A stretch of 64,000 nt of DNA from Imperialibacter sp040222385 (GTDB lineage: Bacteria > Bacteroidota > Bacteroidia > Cytophagales > Cyclobacteriaceae), in assembly GCF_040222385.1 (NCBI RefSeq), contig NZ_JAVKDF010000039.1, positions 186,001 to 250,000 on the forward strand. Direction: 5' to 3'. The position numbers and the translations under genes are program-made. Below are positions 53,532 through 62,467 of this stretch, piece after piece (position 1 is the stretch's first letter; every line of letters begins with the position of its first letter). The notes under the pieces were generated by a model. That model was not told where the DNA came from. It worked only from the letters and a program-made list of their open reading frames with translations, and did not search any database.

Positions 53532-54509
53532 TTATAGCTTTTTCCAGCGTTCCACTGTGTTCGGTACGGGATCAATTGTTTGCAAATATTCGTAAATGGC
53601 TCCCAAGTCCTGCTCGGTCATGCCAGCGTACATGGTCCATGGCATCACAGTTTGGAATTCACCTTTTGCCATGTCCACATCAGGTAGTACGTAGGTGGAG
53701 TCGGTGTAAAGCTTGAACCGTTGGATAAAGGCTGCTTTTGTCCATTTGCCGATGCCCGTTTCGTGTGGGGTAATGTTCATGGACGATACCATATAGCCGT
53801 TGCCCATGTTGAATTCAAATCCGCCTGCAAACAGCTCGCCCACCACTTGCCCGTTTTCCTGCTTGGTGTGGCATTCGGCACAGCCTGCGGCATTTGCCAC
53901 ATAGGCGCCGTACTCGACTACATTTTTCGGGTCTGGTATTTTCTTCGGACTGGCCGCTGCTGGCATAGTATTGATGATGAAATTGACGGGAAAATCGGCG
54001 GCGGAAGACTCGGGATCAAATGCTAAGGGAGTGAGTGATCGGACATAAGCGATAATAGACTTAATATCCTCAGTGTCCATTTTGCCATAGTACTTGTAGG
54101 GCATTACGGGGAAGAAGGCTGTTCCCTGTTTGCTAACGCCTGTTGTAATGGCTCTGTAAATTTCTCCGTCCGTCCAGCTTTCCAGGTGATAAGGCGTGAT
54201 ATTTTTCGAAACAAACCGACCCGGGAAGCCAAAGCTCTGATCAAAAAGTTCACCGCCTCTGCCTTCAGTACCAGGTATAGGAGGTCCGGCAAACTTGCTC
54301 CAGTCACGTGTGGAGTGGCAATCGATGCAAACGCTTACGTGGTTAGCGAGGTAGCGGCCTCGTTCAATTTGCTGTTCGGTACCTTCAACTGATATCTCGG
54401 GGGCAGGCCCCACGTCAGGAAGTGCAAATTTCAGGTAGGACAAGCCTGACGCAATTATCAGGATTAACACACTGATGACGATAATCGTCACCTTTAGAAT
54501 CTTATTCAT
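53532..54509 (-). CDS. Dihaem cytochrome c, membrane-anchored
   Basis: The 325-residue protein has an N-terminal membrane helix (about 6-26, possibly uncleaved) and two haem motifs: CIDCH at about 61-65 and CAECH at about 210-214. The two domains are alike and each has a late Met ligand region (FFPVMPYKYYGKM; MPWTMYAGM). It is of the type seen as electron-transfer subunits of membrane dehydrogenases. No dehydrogenase gene is adjacent. It stands alone on the minus strand. Confidence 0.9.
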   Translation of the reverse strand: MNKILKVTIIVISVLILIIASGLSYLKFALPDVGPAPEISVEGTEQQIERGRYLANHVSVCIDCHSTRDWSKFAGPPIPGTEGRGGELFDQSFGFPGRFVSKNITPYHLESWTDGEIYRAITTGVSKQGTAFFPVMPYKYYGKMDTEDIKSIIAYVRSLTPLAFDPESSAADFPVNFIINTMPAAASPKKIPDPKNVVEYGAYVANAAGCAECHTKQENGQVVGELFAGGFEFNMGNGYMVSSMNITPHETGIGKWTKAAFIQRFKLYTDSTYVLPDVDMAKGEFQTVMPWTMYAGMTEQDLGAIYEYLQTIDPVPNTVERWKKL

Positions 54510-54623
54510 ATTAGATAGAGTTGGTTAGCTTACAAAAATGTCCAAGGCTGGAAAAAGCTTAAAAAAAACTGTCACCAAAATACAATATCAGAAATTAAAA
54601 ACGAAAGGATTTCGAGCCGATTG

Positions 54624-55124
54624 CTAGCCGAGGAACATCTCCTGCATGGCTTTCCAAAGCTTTCCTTTTAGCGCAATGGCTTGTTCGAGGGCAGCCAGGC
54701 TGTCGGAGGCCAGGTACTGCTGTCCATCCCTTTTGATGACTAAGTATTTTGAGGTGGAGACTGGTAACTCCACGCCGAACGAGAGTACCTTGCTGAAGGA
54801 AACTGTTTGTGCTGGATTGGCTTTGTAATCCGATTCGCTGATGAGCACAGCACTGCTCAGGTCTATGCTAACTGCCCCTGTGATTTTGGTCAGTAGCTCT
54901 TTCTGCGACGCTTCGAGTGCCTGAAAGGGTTGTTTGAGAATGATTAGCGTGTTTTGTTTGGGGGCGGCTGGTTCAGCCATTGGGGGTTTTGTGGCCTCCG
55001 GTTTTGTAGCTTCAACAGGGGCCGGCTTTTCTGCTGGTGCCTGAGCACTTTGCTTTTCACCAATCAGGTAAAGCTCTTCAGTAAACAAAGCTTTCAACGA
55101 AGCCGGATGGAGATCAGCGCCCAT
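54624..55124 (-). CDS. Uncharacterised protein with an Ala/Pro-rich linker, in the pcm operon
   Basis: The 166-residue protein has a short N-terminal piece (ALFTEELYLIGE), an Ala/Pro/Glu-rich linker (about 28-60) and a C-terminal alpha/beta domain (LIILKQPFQALEASQKEL to GVELPVSTSKYLVIK, then LKGKLWKAMQEMF). The shape recalls the small alpha/beta fold of DNA polymerase III psi-like subunits annotated in some Bacteroidota, but I could not confirm this. The start is six bases after the thioesterase stop, so it belongs to the same operon. Confidence 0.6.
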   Translation of the reverse strand: MGADLHPASLKALFTEELYLIGEKQSAQAPAEKPAPVEATKPEATKPPMAEPAAPKQNTLIILKQPFQALEASQKELLTKITGAVSIDLSSAVLISESDYKANPAQTVSFSKVLSFGVELPVSTSKYLVIKRDGQQYLASDSLAALEQAIALKGKLWKAMQEMFLG

Positions 55125-55130
55125 AGTGAT

Positions 55131-55667
55131 TTAGCTCAGGTCTTCGGGTTTTAACTTAAAAATAGACTTCAACTCTACGGCATCCTCAGGCTTCATCCTT
55201 TTTGCCAACACCAGCCTCAGCTGACGGCGGCGAAGTGCACCTTCGTAGAGCTCTTTTTCAAATTCTGTTTCAGGAGTTAGTTCCGGCACATCAATTGGTC
55301 GGCCGGTTTGGTCTACTGCCACAAAAGTAAAAAAGGCGGTGTTGCTGTCTATTTTTTTATTGCCTGGAATGTCTTCGGCTGTCACCTGAATATATACTTC
55401 CATGGAGGAACTGAATGCACGTGTCACCCGGGCCTTGAGTGTTACAACATTTCCCAGCCGTATGGGCTTCCCAAAAGAAACGTTGTCAACGGAGGCTGTT
55501 ACCACGATGCGGTTTGAATGCTTCTGTGCAGCAATGGCGCTTACGATGTCCATCCAGTGCATCAGCCGACCTCCCATGAGGTTGTTGAGCGTGTTGGTGT
55601 CGTTGGGCAACACCAGCTCTGTCATGACTACTTCCGATTCCTTTGCACTTTTTGCTTTTTTTGCCAT
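55131..55667 (-). CDS. Hotdog-fold acyl-CoA thioesterase
   Basis: The 178-residue protein has a 4HBT hotdog domain with the N-terminal Asn/Asp-containing NNLMGGRLMHWMD motif. The pattern VVTASVDNVSFGKPIRLGNVVTLKARVTRA is typical of the YciA/BFIT cytosolic acyl-CoA hydrolase group. It would hydrolyse medium or long acyl-CoA. I preferred the ATG at 55667, four bases after the pcm stop. Earlier in-frame ATGs (55691 and 55712) would overlap pcm. It is the middle gene of the pcm-thioesterase-unknown operon. Confidence 0.88.
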   Translation of the reverse strand: MAKKAKSAKESEVVMTELVLPNDTNTLNNLMGGRLMHWMDIVSAIAAQKHSNRIVVTASVDNVSFGKPIRLGNVVTLKARVTRAFSSSMEVYIQVTAEDIPGNKKIDSNTAFFTFVAVDQTGRPIDVPELTPETEFEKELYEGALRRRQLRLVLAKRMKPEDAVELKSIFKLKPEDLS

Positions 55668-55671
55668 CTTC

Positions 55672-56325
55672 TTATTTTTTGCCCCAGCCATGCTCGCCCA
55701 GTAATGGCACAAAGCTAAAATTATCGAAAGTTTCTTTCACCAGTTTGTTGCCTTCTTTTTTGGTTATTCGGATCATTTTTTGGCTTTTGTCATCACCCAC
55801 CGGTATCACCAGCCTGCCTCCTGGCTTTAGCTGCTCAACAAGTGCGGTGGGAATTGTGGGCGCTCCGGCAGTGACTAAAATAGCGTCGAATGGAGCAAAG
55901 TTAGGCATACCCTTCGATCCGTCTCCCTGAAAAAAATGGGCCTTGTACCCCATGGACGGTAGAAATTTACGGGTTCTTTCATAAAGCACTTTGTTGTACT
56001 CAATGGTGTAGACTTCAGCGCCAAGCTCCAATAAAATACAACACTGATAGCCAGATCCGGTGCCGATTTCCAGAATTTTACTCCCCGGTCCTGCGCCTGT
56101 TAGCTGTGTTTGAAACGCCACAGTGTAGGGCTGAGAAATGGTTTGATCTTCCCCAATGGGAAAGGCCTTGTCCTGATAGGCGTGTTCTACAAAGGCATTG
56201 TCGAAGAAAAAGTGACGAGGTACTTTGCCAATGGCATCGAGCACCATTTTGCTCTTGATCCCTTTTTCAATTAACGTATTTACAAGTCCTCTTCTTAGCC
56301 CTTTATGCCTGTAGCTGTCTTCCAT
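55672..56325 (-). CDS. pcm: Protein-L-isoaspartate O-methyltransferase
   Basis: The 217-residue protein has the PCMT pattern: ISQPYTVAFQTQ, the SAM-binding LEIGTGSGYQCCILLELG, and later the motif FDAILVTAGAP and KPGGRLVIPVG. It methylates isoaspartyl residues of aged proteins so that they can return to aspartate. The length is standard. It is divergent from ribE across about 140 bases and heads the operon with a thioesterase and an unknown gene. Confidence 0.95.
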   Translation of the reverse strand: MEDSYRHKGLRRGLVNTLIEKGIKSKMVLDAIGKVPRHFFFDNAFVEHAYQDKAFPIGEDQTISQPYTVAFQTQLTGAGPGSKILEIGTGSGYQCCILLELGAEVYTIEYNKVLYERTRKFLPSMGYKAHFFQGDGSKGMPNFAPFDAILVTAGAPTIPTALVEQLKPGGRLVIPVGDDKSQKMIRITKKEGNKLVKETFDNFSFVPLLGEHGWGKK

Positions 56326-56463
56326 TCTGACGGCAATTTAATTGAATTGACACTACTGGTCACAGAAGGAGATGGGTTTTGTTCATTACTTTTGAAAGAT
56401 ATTGGAAAAGGCTACCGTGGGGAGGTTCTGCCAATTAAATTCGCTGGATAATTACTAGAAAAG

Positions 56464-57051
56464 ATGTTTACAGGGATTGTTGAAACTACGGGGAAAGTAG
56501 AGAAGATAGAAAAGTCAGGAACCAACTATACTTTCACAATCGAAAGTGAGATTAGCGCCGAGCTAAAGATAGATCAGAGTGTGTCTCATAATGGTGTTTG
56601 CCTGACGGTAGTTGGCGTAGACGGTGGAGCGCATCAGGTCACTGCCATCCACGAAACCTTGGAGAAGACCTCGCTGGGGTTGCTGGGCGAAGGCGATCTT
56701 GTTAACCTTGAAAGATGCATGCTGGCCAACGGTCGGTTCGATGGCCATATCGTACAAGGGCATGTTGATCAGGTTGGCGTTTGTATAAGCAGAACGGAAG
56801 AAGACGGCAGTTGGCTGTTCGACTTTAAGTATGATGACGCATTGGGCAATGTCACTGTCGAAAAAGGCTCCATTTGTGTCAATGGTGTAAGCCTGACTTG
56901 TTTTAACTCAAGAAAAGGGGAGTTTAGGGTGGCCATTATTCCCTATACTTTTGAGCATACAAATTTCAAAAATATCAGCAAGGGTACTAATGTTAATCTT
57001 GAATTTGATATTTTGGGGAAATATATTCAGAGAATAATAAAAGGATACTAA
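56464..57051 (+). CDS. ribE: Riboflavin synthase, alpha chain
   Basis: The 195-residue protein begins with the family motif MFTGIVETTGKV and has two lumazine-binding repeats, the second starting at about residue 97 with GHIVQGHVDQ. It has NGVCLTVV and a matching NGVSLTCF, and KG(S)ICVNGVS in the second. It converts two 6,7-dimethyl-8-ribityllumazine molecules to riboflavin. The family is complete. A TAnnTTTG-like promoter word (TACTTTTG, about 56387) lies 70 bases upstream, but no FMN riboswitch was seen in the same stretch. Confidence 0.96.
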   Translation: MFTGIVETTGKVEKIEKSGTNYTFTIESEISAELKIDQSVSHNGVCLTVVGVDGGAHQVTAIHETLEKTSLGLLGEGDLVNLERCMLANGRFDGHIVQGHVDQVGVCISRTEEDGSWLFDFKYDDALGNVTVEKGSICVNGVSLTCFNSRKGEFRVAIIPYTFEHTNFKNISKGTNVNLEFDILGKYIQRIIKGY

Positions 57052-57083
57052 TCGACCTGAACCTTCAACCTTAAGAATTTACT

Positions 57084-57782
57084 ATGGAAGTTAAATGTAT
57101 GGTAGTGGATGATGACCCGCTGGCAAGGAAGCTGGTTAAGCACTATATTGAAAAAACGGAGTTTCTAACGTTGAGCTATGAGCTTGCTAATCCCATTGAG
57201 GCCAAGAACATATTAGTAAAGGAGGATGCTGACGTCGATCTGCTGTTTCTGGATATCCAAATGCCAGAAATGTCGGGGCTTGAGTTAATGGAGTCGTTGG
57301 ATAAATCTTATCAGATTGTATTCATCACTTCCGAAGAGCAATATGCAGTGCAGGCATTTGAAAATAGCGTGGTCGACTACCTGGTAAAGCCTTTCGAGTA
57401 TCCACGGTTTTTGAAGGCTGCTACCAAAGGCAAAGAGAATATTGAGACACTTCGTAGGTTTGTAGAAAAACAAACCCATGTTTTTGTGAAGTGCGACGGA
57501 AGGCTTGTGAGGATTCAGCTAAGTGACCTGCTATTTGTGGAGGCGCTGGCTGATTACGTGATCTTCAACACCAAAAAAGGTAAGTACATTGTTCATTACA
57601 CAATGAAAGGGATAGAAAAGCGACTCCCTACCACTTCCTTTGCCAGGGTGCACAGGTCGTACATTATTAATATCGACAATGTTGACCACCTCGAGGAATC
57701 GAATATCATGATTGGTGATAAGAGTGTGCCAGTAGGAGCTTCTTACAAAGAGAAATTTATCAAGAAGCTAAACATGCTTTAG
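57084..57782 (+). CDS. Orphan LytTR response regulator
   Basis: The 232-residue protein has a receiver domain with VVDDDPLARKLV and an acceptor Asp about 57 in LLFLDIQMPE. A LytTR DNA-binding domain follows (FVKCDGRLVRIQLSDLLFVEALADYV, ARVHRSYIINIDNVDHLE). There is no kinase gene next to it; ribE is 32 bases upstream on the same strand. Its partner kinase must be elsewhere. It overlaps the convergent PAP2 gene by 15 bases. Confidence 0.93.
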   Translation: MEVKCMVVDDDPLARKLVKHYIEKTEFLTLSYELANPIEAKNILVKEDADVDLLFLDIQMPEMSGLELMESLDKSYQIVFITSEEQYAVQAFENSVVDYLVKPFEYPRFLKAATKGKENIETLRRFVEKQTHVFVKCDGRLVRIQLSDLLFVEALADYVIFNTKKGKYIVHYTMKGIEKRLPTTSFARVHRSYIINIDNVDHLEESNIMIGDKSVPVGASYKEKFIKKLNML

Positions 57783-58328
57783 TCTGCCTGTTTTTCTTCC
57801 AACCAGATAAATGGTATAGGCTGCGGCAATACCCACAAGGGCTCCCACAAGTAAATCGCCGGGATAGTGTACACCAACATAAATCCGGCTATAGGTTACT
57901 AAGGCAGCCCAGGCGAACCACACAAAGTGCCAGTAGGATTTGCCTTTGTGCAACAAACTGATGAATGCGGCCAACGCAAAAGTGTTGGCTGCATGTGAGG
58001 AGGCAAAACCAAATTTGCCGCCGCATCCGCCGACAAGGTGTACCAGCGAGGAAATGCCTGGGTCATGACATGGTCTCAGCCTTTCAAAAAATGGCTTCAT
58101 TAAACCAGACGTGAGTTGATCTGCAATTGCAATGGTAAGTACGATGGCAAGTATTGACCAGATCGCTTCCTTTTTTTGCTTGTAGATAAGCCAGATAATG
58201 AGAACGAGGTAAAGCGGAATCCAGGTATTCCTTCCTGTTATCAGCAGCATGGGGCCGTCGAGCCAAATGGCGTGGTGTGCATTGAGCCACAGAAAAAATT
58301 GTTGATCTAATTCAACCAACCAGTTCAT
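57768..58328 (-). CDS. PAP2-family membrane phosphatase
   Basis: The 186-residue protein has five to six hydrophobic segments and the three-part PAP2 signature: KPFFERLRPCH, FASSHAANTFALA and SRIYVGVHYPGDLL. It would remove phosphate from undecaprenyl pyrophosphate or phosphatidic acid on the outer face of the inner membrane. Its ATG overlaps the stop of hemF by four bases, so the two are coupled although not functionally linked in an obvious way. Confidence 0.93.
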   Translation of the reverse strand: MNWLVELDQQFFLWLNAHHAIWLDGPMLLITGRNTWIPLYLVLIIWLIYKQKKEAIWSILAIVLTIAIADQLTSGLMKPFFERLRPCHDPGISSLVHLVGGCGGKFGFASSHAANTFALAAFISLLHKGKSYWHFVWFAWAALVTYSRIYVGVHYPGDLLVGALVGIAAAYTIYLVGRKTGRLKHV

Positions 58329-59224
58329 ACGCTCAACCAGTTAATTCCTTTCTTGAGAAAGGACAGTGTGTCGTGTTCGGGAGTGCCTGCTTCAGGCTGG
58401 TGGTTGTACTCCCAGCCAGCCAAGGGGGGAAGACTCATCAGAATCGATTCAATGCGTCCATCTGTTTCCAATCCAAATTTTGTGCCCCGATCCAGCACCA
58501 GATTGAACTCCACATAGCGGCCTCTTCGCAGCATCTGCCAGTTTTTCTGCTGCTCGCCAAAAGGCAGGTCATGGTTCTTTTTCATCAGGTGCGTGTAGGT
58601 AGGTGCAAAAGTGTTGCCTACGTCCTGTACAAACTTCCAACGGTCGTCCATTGAAATTTCACCTTCCGCTTTCAGGTGGTCGAAGAATATTCCCCCAACG
58701 CCACGGGTTTCCTGACGATGCTGTACGTAGAAATAGTTGTCAGCCCATTCCTTGAATTTTGGGTAGTAGGCCGGATTGTGCTTGTCGCAAGTGTCTTTGA
58801 GTGCCTGGTGGAAATAGACGGCGTCGTCGGGATTTACGTAGTGTGGTGTAAGATCAATGCCGCCGCCAAACCAGCATACGCCATTGCTCATTTCAAAGTA
58901 CCGCACGTTCATGTGAATGATAGGCACGAAGGGATTGGAGGGGTGGAGTACGATGGAAACGCCGGTAGCGTAGAAATCTGCCTTGTCGAGGCCAAAGGAT
59001 TGAAGGACTTTTTCCGGTGTTGGGCCCCACACGGCAGAAAAGTTGACTCCTCCTTTTTCAATTACTTTTCCATTTCTTATTACACGTGAGCGGCCACCGC
59101 CGCCGCCGGGCCTGTCCCAGGCATCCTCTTCAAAGGAACCAATGCCGTCGGCCGCTTCCAATGACACACAGATATTGTCCTGTAAGCTCTTAAACCAATT
59201 TGTAATTTCTTCTTTTCCAGGCAT
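58325..59224 (-). CDS. hemF: Oxygen-dependent coproporphyrinogen III oxidase
   Basis: The 299-residue protein carries the family marks GGGGRSRVI, GVNFSAVWG, CWFGGGIDLTPHYVNPDDA, and GVGGIFFDHL. The length is standard. It converts coproporphyrinogen III to protoporphyrinogen IX using oxygen, so the organism makes haem aerobically, in line with the cytochromes in this window. The downstream PAP2 gene overlaps it. Confidence 0.96.
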   Translation of the reverse strand: MPGKEEITNWFKSLQDNICVSLEAADGIGSFEEDAWDRPGGGGGRSRVIRNGKVIEKGGVNFSAVWGPTPEKVLQSFGLDKADFYATGVSIVLHPSNPFVPIIHMNVRYFEMSNGVCWFGGGIDLTPHYVNPDDAVYFHQALKDTCDKHNPAYYPKFKEWADNYFYVQHRQETRGVGGIFFDHLKAEGEISMDDRWKFVQDVGNTFAPTYTHLMKKNHDLPFGEQQKNWQMLRRGRYVEFNLVLDRGTKFGLETDGRIESILMSLPPLAGWEYNHQPEAGTPEHDTLSFLKKGINWLSV

Positions 59225-59271
59225 AGCTTCAACGATGTCAATTCAAGAGCAAATATAGAAGAACCAGAAAA

Positions 59272-61749
59272 CTAGAAAGGGTACCCGATTCCAATATTCA
59301 GAATAGTTTGTTCTTTTTCGCCAAAGGGAAAGTTGGTCAGCAGCTTATCGAAGACCCACCTTTGCCCGGGAGGCCTTGCAGGATCATGTATCTTGGCTCC
59401 TGCATCAAGTCTGAGGATGAGGAACGAAAAATCGAACCTCAGGCCAAAACCCGAGCCAACTGCGATTTCTTTAGCAAATGTGTCAACTTTGAACTGGCTT
59501 CCGGGCCTGGTGGCGTCATCTCTGAGCGTCCATACATTACCGGCATCGATAAAGAACGCCCAGGATACAAAGCTGAAAAGCCTCCTGCGATATTCTACAC
59601 TTGTTTCGAATAGTATTTCACCAGGTTGTTCGAAGCTGTAGTCGTAAAGTCCGTCTTTTTCTGGATTATCGTTGAGTGGTGGCGTGTAAGAGCCCGGACC
59701 AAGCCGCCGGGGGCGCCAGGCTCTGATGCCATTGCTACCACCAGCAAAGAAGTACTTTTCATAAGGCAGTACCGTGTTTATGCCGTAGGGCACAGCCACC
59801 CCAACGTTAAAGCGGTAGGCTAGGTCGTGCTTCGAGGAAAGGTTGGTTACCTTTCTGAAGTCGAAATTAGCTTTGGAAAATTGGTAGTACTCCAGCCGGT
59901 CGTTCATCAGATTGTCCTCATTGAAAAACCAGAGAGTGTTTCCGCTGGTCTCGACAAAAACCCTGAAAAAGCTGGCGTTCCCTTTAGTGATGCCATAGCT
60001 GTTGTTGTTGACAGCCACTGAGAAGCTTGTGCTGCCAACATAAGATGGATTGAAAGAATTGATCAGTAGATTACCTCTGCTTGCATAGTCTTCCAGCAAA
60101 TCCCGGAAGGCATCGTTTCTCAGTTCAGAGTCGATAAAGCTGACATCGGCAAGCGTCAGGTTGAACAGGTGCTTATTGTCCTTTTGCCAGATATATGCCC
60201 AGGTCGAGTTGAAGTTGGTTCGTTTGTATTCACGCCTGTCGGTAACGGTTGTACCTACCAGCCACCGTGTCCTTGGGTTGAGTCGACCCTGGTCTCTTCG
60301 CCTGCTCCAGGAGGCCGGAGTGATAAACTGTGGAAAGGTTAAAGCAAGATTTCCTCCATACTCCTTGCTGGAATAGACGTCCTTGACGTTAGTGGGCGAA
60401 GCGACGCCTTCGATGCCAAACCGGCCGGATAGTTCAAGTATTTCCAGCCCTTTGAATACATTCCTGTCCTTTATGTTGGCGTTGAGAAACGGGCCGGGAA
60501 GTCCCTGACTTACATTGACGCCAAACTCTGTTGAGGTTTGGAACTTCTGAAGAGGGCTGGTGTAGATGTTGGCGATGAAATGAGTGCCTATAGTGTCGTA
60601 GTTGATGTTGACAAACTTGAAGATATCAAGGTTAGCCAATTGCTTTTGTGTCTCGAACGTGTTGGCCCTGCTATACATACTATCCGGATAGATGAACACC
60701 CTCCAGTCAAGTATTTTTTTGTTGTATCGCTCCTCATAAAAGCTATAGTTGACATCATGATACATCTTGTTACTTCGCTTCTCACCAGGGATATTGATGT
60801 TGGCGTCAGTAATGAAGTTTACCGAGTCGATGACAAATCTTTTATGATCATTTTCCTTTACCAGTGATTTTACTCCAATTTCAATGAGAACCTTTTTGTC
60901 GCCCAGGCTTGCTGTGTCCACCTGAAAAGAAATGAGTTGCTTATTGAATCTGTAGTAACCCTTGTTCACAAGAGATTCGTAGACTCTCTCCCGTTCACTG
61001 GCCAGCTCCCGTTGGCGATATCTGTCGCCCTTGACTAACAGCGATTTATTCTCTGAGTTAACTACAATGTCCTTGATCTCGTCGTCGGGTATGCCGTAAA
61101 ATATAGAATCAATAACATAGGGTTTCTTTCTGTCAAGCTCATATGTCACCGAAACAAGTTTCCCCTTTTCCTTCAGCGATGAGCTAACACCGGCATTGAA
61201 ATACCCCTCCGACTGGAGGTAGGATACAAGTTGCTGTTCGGTTTGTTCTCGCAACTCCGGCTTGAAAACAGCGACCTCTTCACCCCACCGCATGAATAAA
61301 TTGCCTTCTTTCAGGGTTTTGTCAATTTTAGCGACCTTCTTGAGCTTTCTTGATTTAAGAAGCTCTGCTTTTTTTGGCTTTTTTTTATCGATTGCTTTGG
61401 CAATCTTAGCGTCGTACCTGGCAATGGCGCTTTCTTTTTTACTTTGGTATTTTGCTGAATCGTATCTGTGTTGTCCCCAATAGTAGACATTTACATAAAG
61501 TGACCAGGGAAAAATCGGTGTACGCCGATTGGGCTTTTGCTGAAACTGAGCTTCGAGTTCATCTATATTCAGGCCCTTGGCATTTTCTATAGATTCTTTG
61601 TAAAGCAGCTTCTCATCCTCCTTCAGGTACCGCACTCCCAGACAGCCGGATAAAGTGCCCGAAAAAGCAGCAGCAATAATGGTTATTAATACTAATTTGC
61701 GGATTGAAGCCGTCACGGGAATGATTTCGAAAAACAGGGCAAAATTCAT
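59272..61749 (-). CDS. TamL-like lipidated BamA/TamA-family outer-membrane assembly protein
   Basis: The 825-residue reading has a lipoprotein signal (LSGC in SGTLSGCLGVRYL, Cys about 36 from the ATG at 61749), POTRA-like domains (about 200-390) and a C-terminal surface-antigen barrel ending IGIGYPF. These are the marks of TamL, the Bacteroidota lipoprotein TamA. It assembles or moves outer-membrane components. The ATG at 61749 overlaps the divergent TrmH gene; an in-frame GTG at 61716 would give a tidier signal and remove most of the overlap. Confidence 0.9.
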   Translation of the reverse strand: MNFALFFEIIPVTASIRKLVLITIIAAAFSGTLSGCLGVRYLKEDEKLLYKESIENAKGLNIDELEAQFQQKPNRRTPIFPWSLYVNVYYWGQHRYDSAKYQSKKESAIARYDAKIAKAIDKKKPKKAELLKSRKLKKVAKIDKTLKEGNLFMRWGEEVAVFKPELREQTEQQLVSYLQSEGYFNAGVSSSLKEKGKLVSVTYELDRKKPYVIDSIFYGIPDDEIKDIVVNSENKSLLVKGDRYRQRELASERERVYESLVNKGYYRFNKQLISFQVDTASLGDKKVLIEIGVKSLVKENDHKRFVIDSVNFITDANINIPGEKRSNKMYHDVNYSFYEERYNKKILDWRVFIYPDSMYSRANTFETQKQLANLDIFKFVNINYDTIGTHFIANIYTSPLQKFQTSTEFGVNVSQGLPGPFLNANIKDRNVFKGLEILELSGRFGIEGVASPTNVKDVYSSKEYGGNLALTFPQFITPASWSRRRDQGRLNPRTRWLVGTTVTDRREYKRTNFNSTWAYIWQKDNKHLFNLTLADVSFIDSELRNDAFRDLLEDYASRGNLLINSFNPSYVGSTSFSVAVNNNSYGITKGNASFFRVFVETSGNTLWFFNEDNLMNDRLEYYQFSKANFDFRKVTNLSSKHDLAYRFNVGVAVPYGINTVLPYEKYFFAGGSNGIRAWRPRRLGPGSYTPPLNDNPEKDGLYDYSFEQPGEILFETSVEYRRRLFSFVSWAFFIDAGNVWTLRDDATRPGSQFKVDTFAKEIAVGSGFGLRFDFSFLILRLDAGAKIHDPARPPGQRWVFDKLLTNFPFGEKEQTILNIGIGYPF

Positions 61750-62467
61750 TAAATCACTGCAATTAAAAAAATTCAGAAAGCAGGAGGGGCTTTTTGTGGT
61801 AGAAGGTGGCAAAAGTGTGCTTGAAGTTTTACAGTCGGATTTCAATCTCATAGAACTGTATGTAACCGCTTCCTTTTACGCAGAAAACGAATTTATTCTA
61901 AAATCGGCACCCATTCAGGCAGAAATAGTTTCGGAGCGGGAGCTGGAAATGGCCAGTGGCTTGCAGTCCAACAATGCCGCATTGGCAGTTGTTCAAATGC
62001 CTACATATCAGTTTGAAACACCCGCTGTTTCGGAGTTTGCTCTTGCATTGGACGACGTGAGGGATCCTGGTAACCTTGGTACAATCATCAGAATAGCCGA
62101 CTGGTACGGCATCGGCAAGGTGTATTGCTCTCCGGAAACAACTGACCTGTTCGCAGGGAAAGTGGTGCAGGCATGCATGGGCTCGCTGACGAGGGTGAAG
62201 GTATTTTATACGGAACTGTATGCGCTGTTGAAGGCGTATGACGGGCCTGTGTATGGTGCTCTTTTGAATGGGAAGAATATCTACGATGAGAGGTTTGATG
62301 AAGGTGGGCTTATAGTGATGGGCAATGAGTCAAATGGTATTTCTGCTGACTTGCTGCCGCTGGTGAGCCACCCGATAACCATTCCGGGTCATGGTGGCGC
62401 TGAGTCGCTTAACGTAGCTGTGGCCACAGCCATAGTTTGTGATAATGTGCGCAGGCCAAAGGGCTAG
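61721..62467 (+). CDS. TrmH/SpoU-family RNA methyltransferase
   Basis: The 248-residue protein has a leader typical of rRNA 2'-O-methyltransferases (FRKQEGLFVVEGGKSVLEVL, about 20-40) and the SpoU knot motifs DDVRDPGNLGTIIRIADW, VMGNESNGIS and IPGHGGAESLNVAVATAI. It methylates a ribose in rRNA or tRNA; the exact site cannot be told. I chose the ATG at 61721. Its stop codon shares the palindrome CTAG with the convergent phosphotriesterase gene. Confidence 0.92.
   Translation: MISKNRAKFIKSLQLKKFRKQEGLFVVEGGKSVLEVLQSDFNLIELYVTASFYAENEFILKSAPIQAEIVSERELEMASGLQSNNAALAVVQMPTYQFETPAVSEFALALDDVRDPGNLGTIIRIADWYGIGKVYCSPETTDLFAGKVVQACMGSLTRVKVFYTELYALLKAYDGPVYGALLNGKNIYDERFDEGGLIVMGNESNGISADLLPLVSHPITIPGHGGAESLNVAVATAIVCDNVRRPKG

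Noticed and set aside
56326..56463. Possible FMN riboswitch ahead of ribE
   Set aside because: None of the conserved RFN-element words were found.
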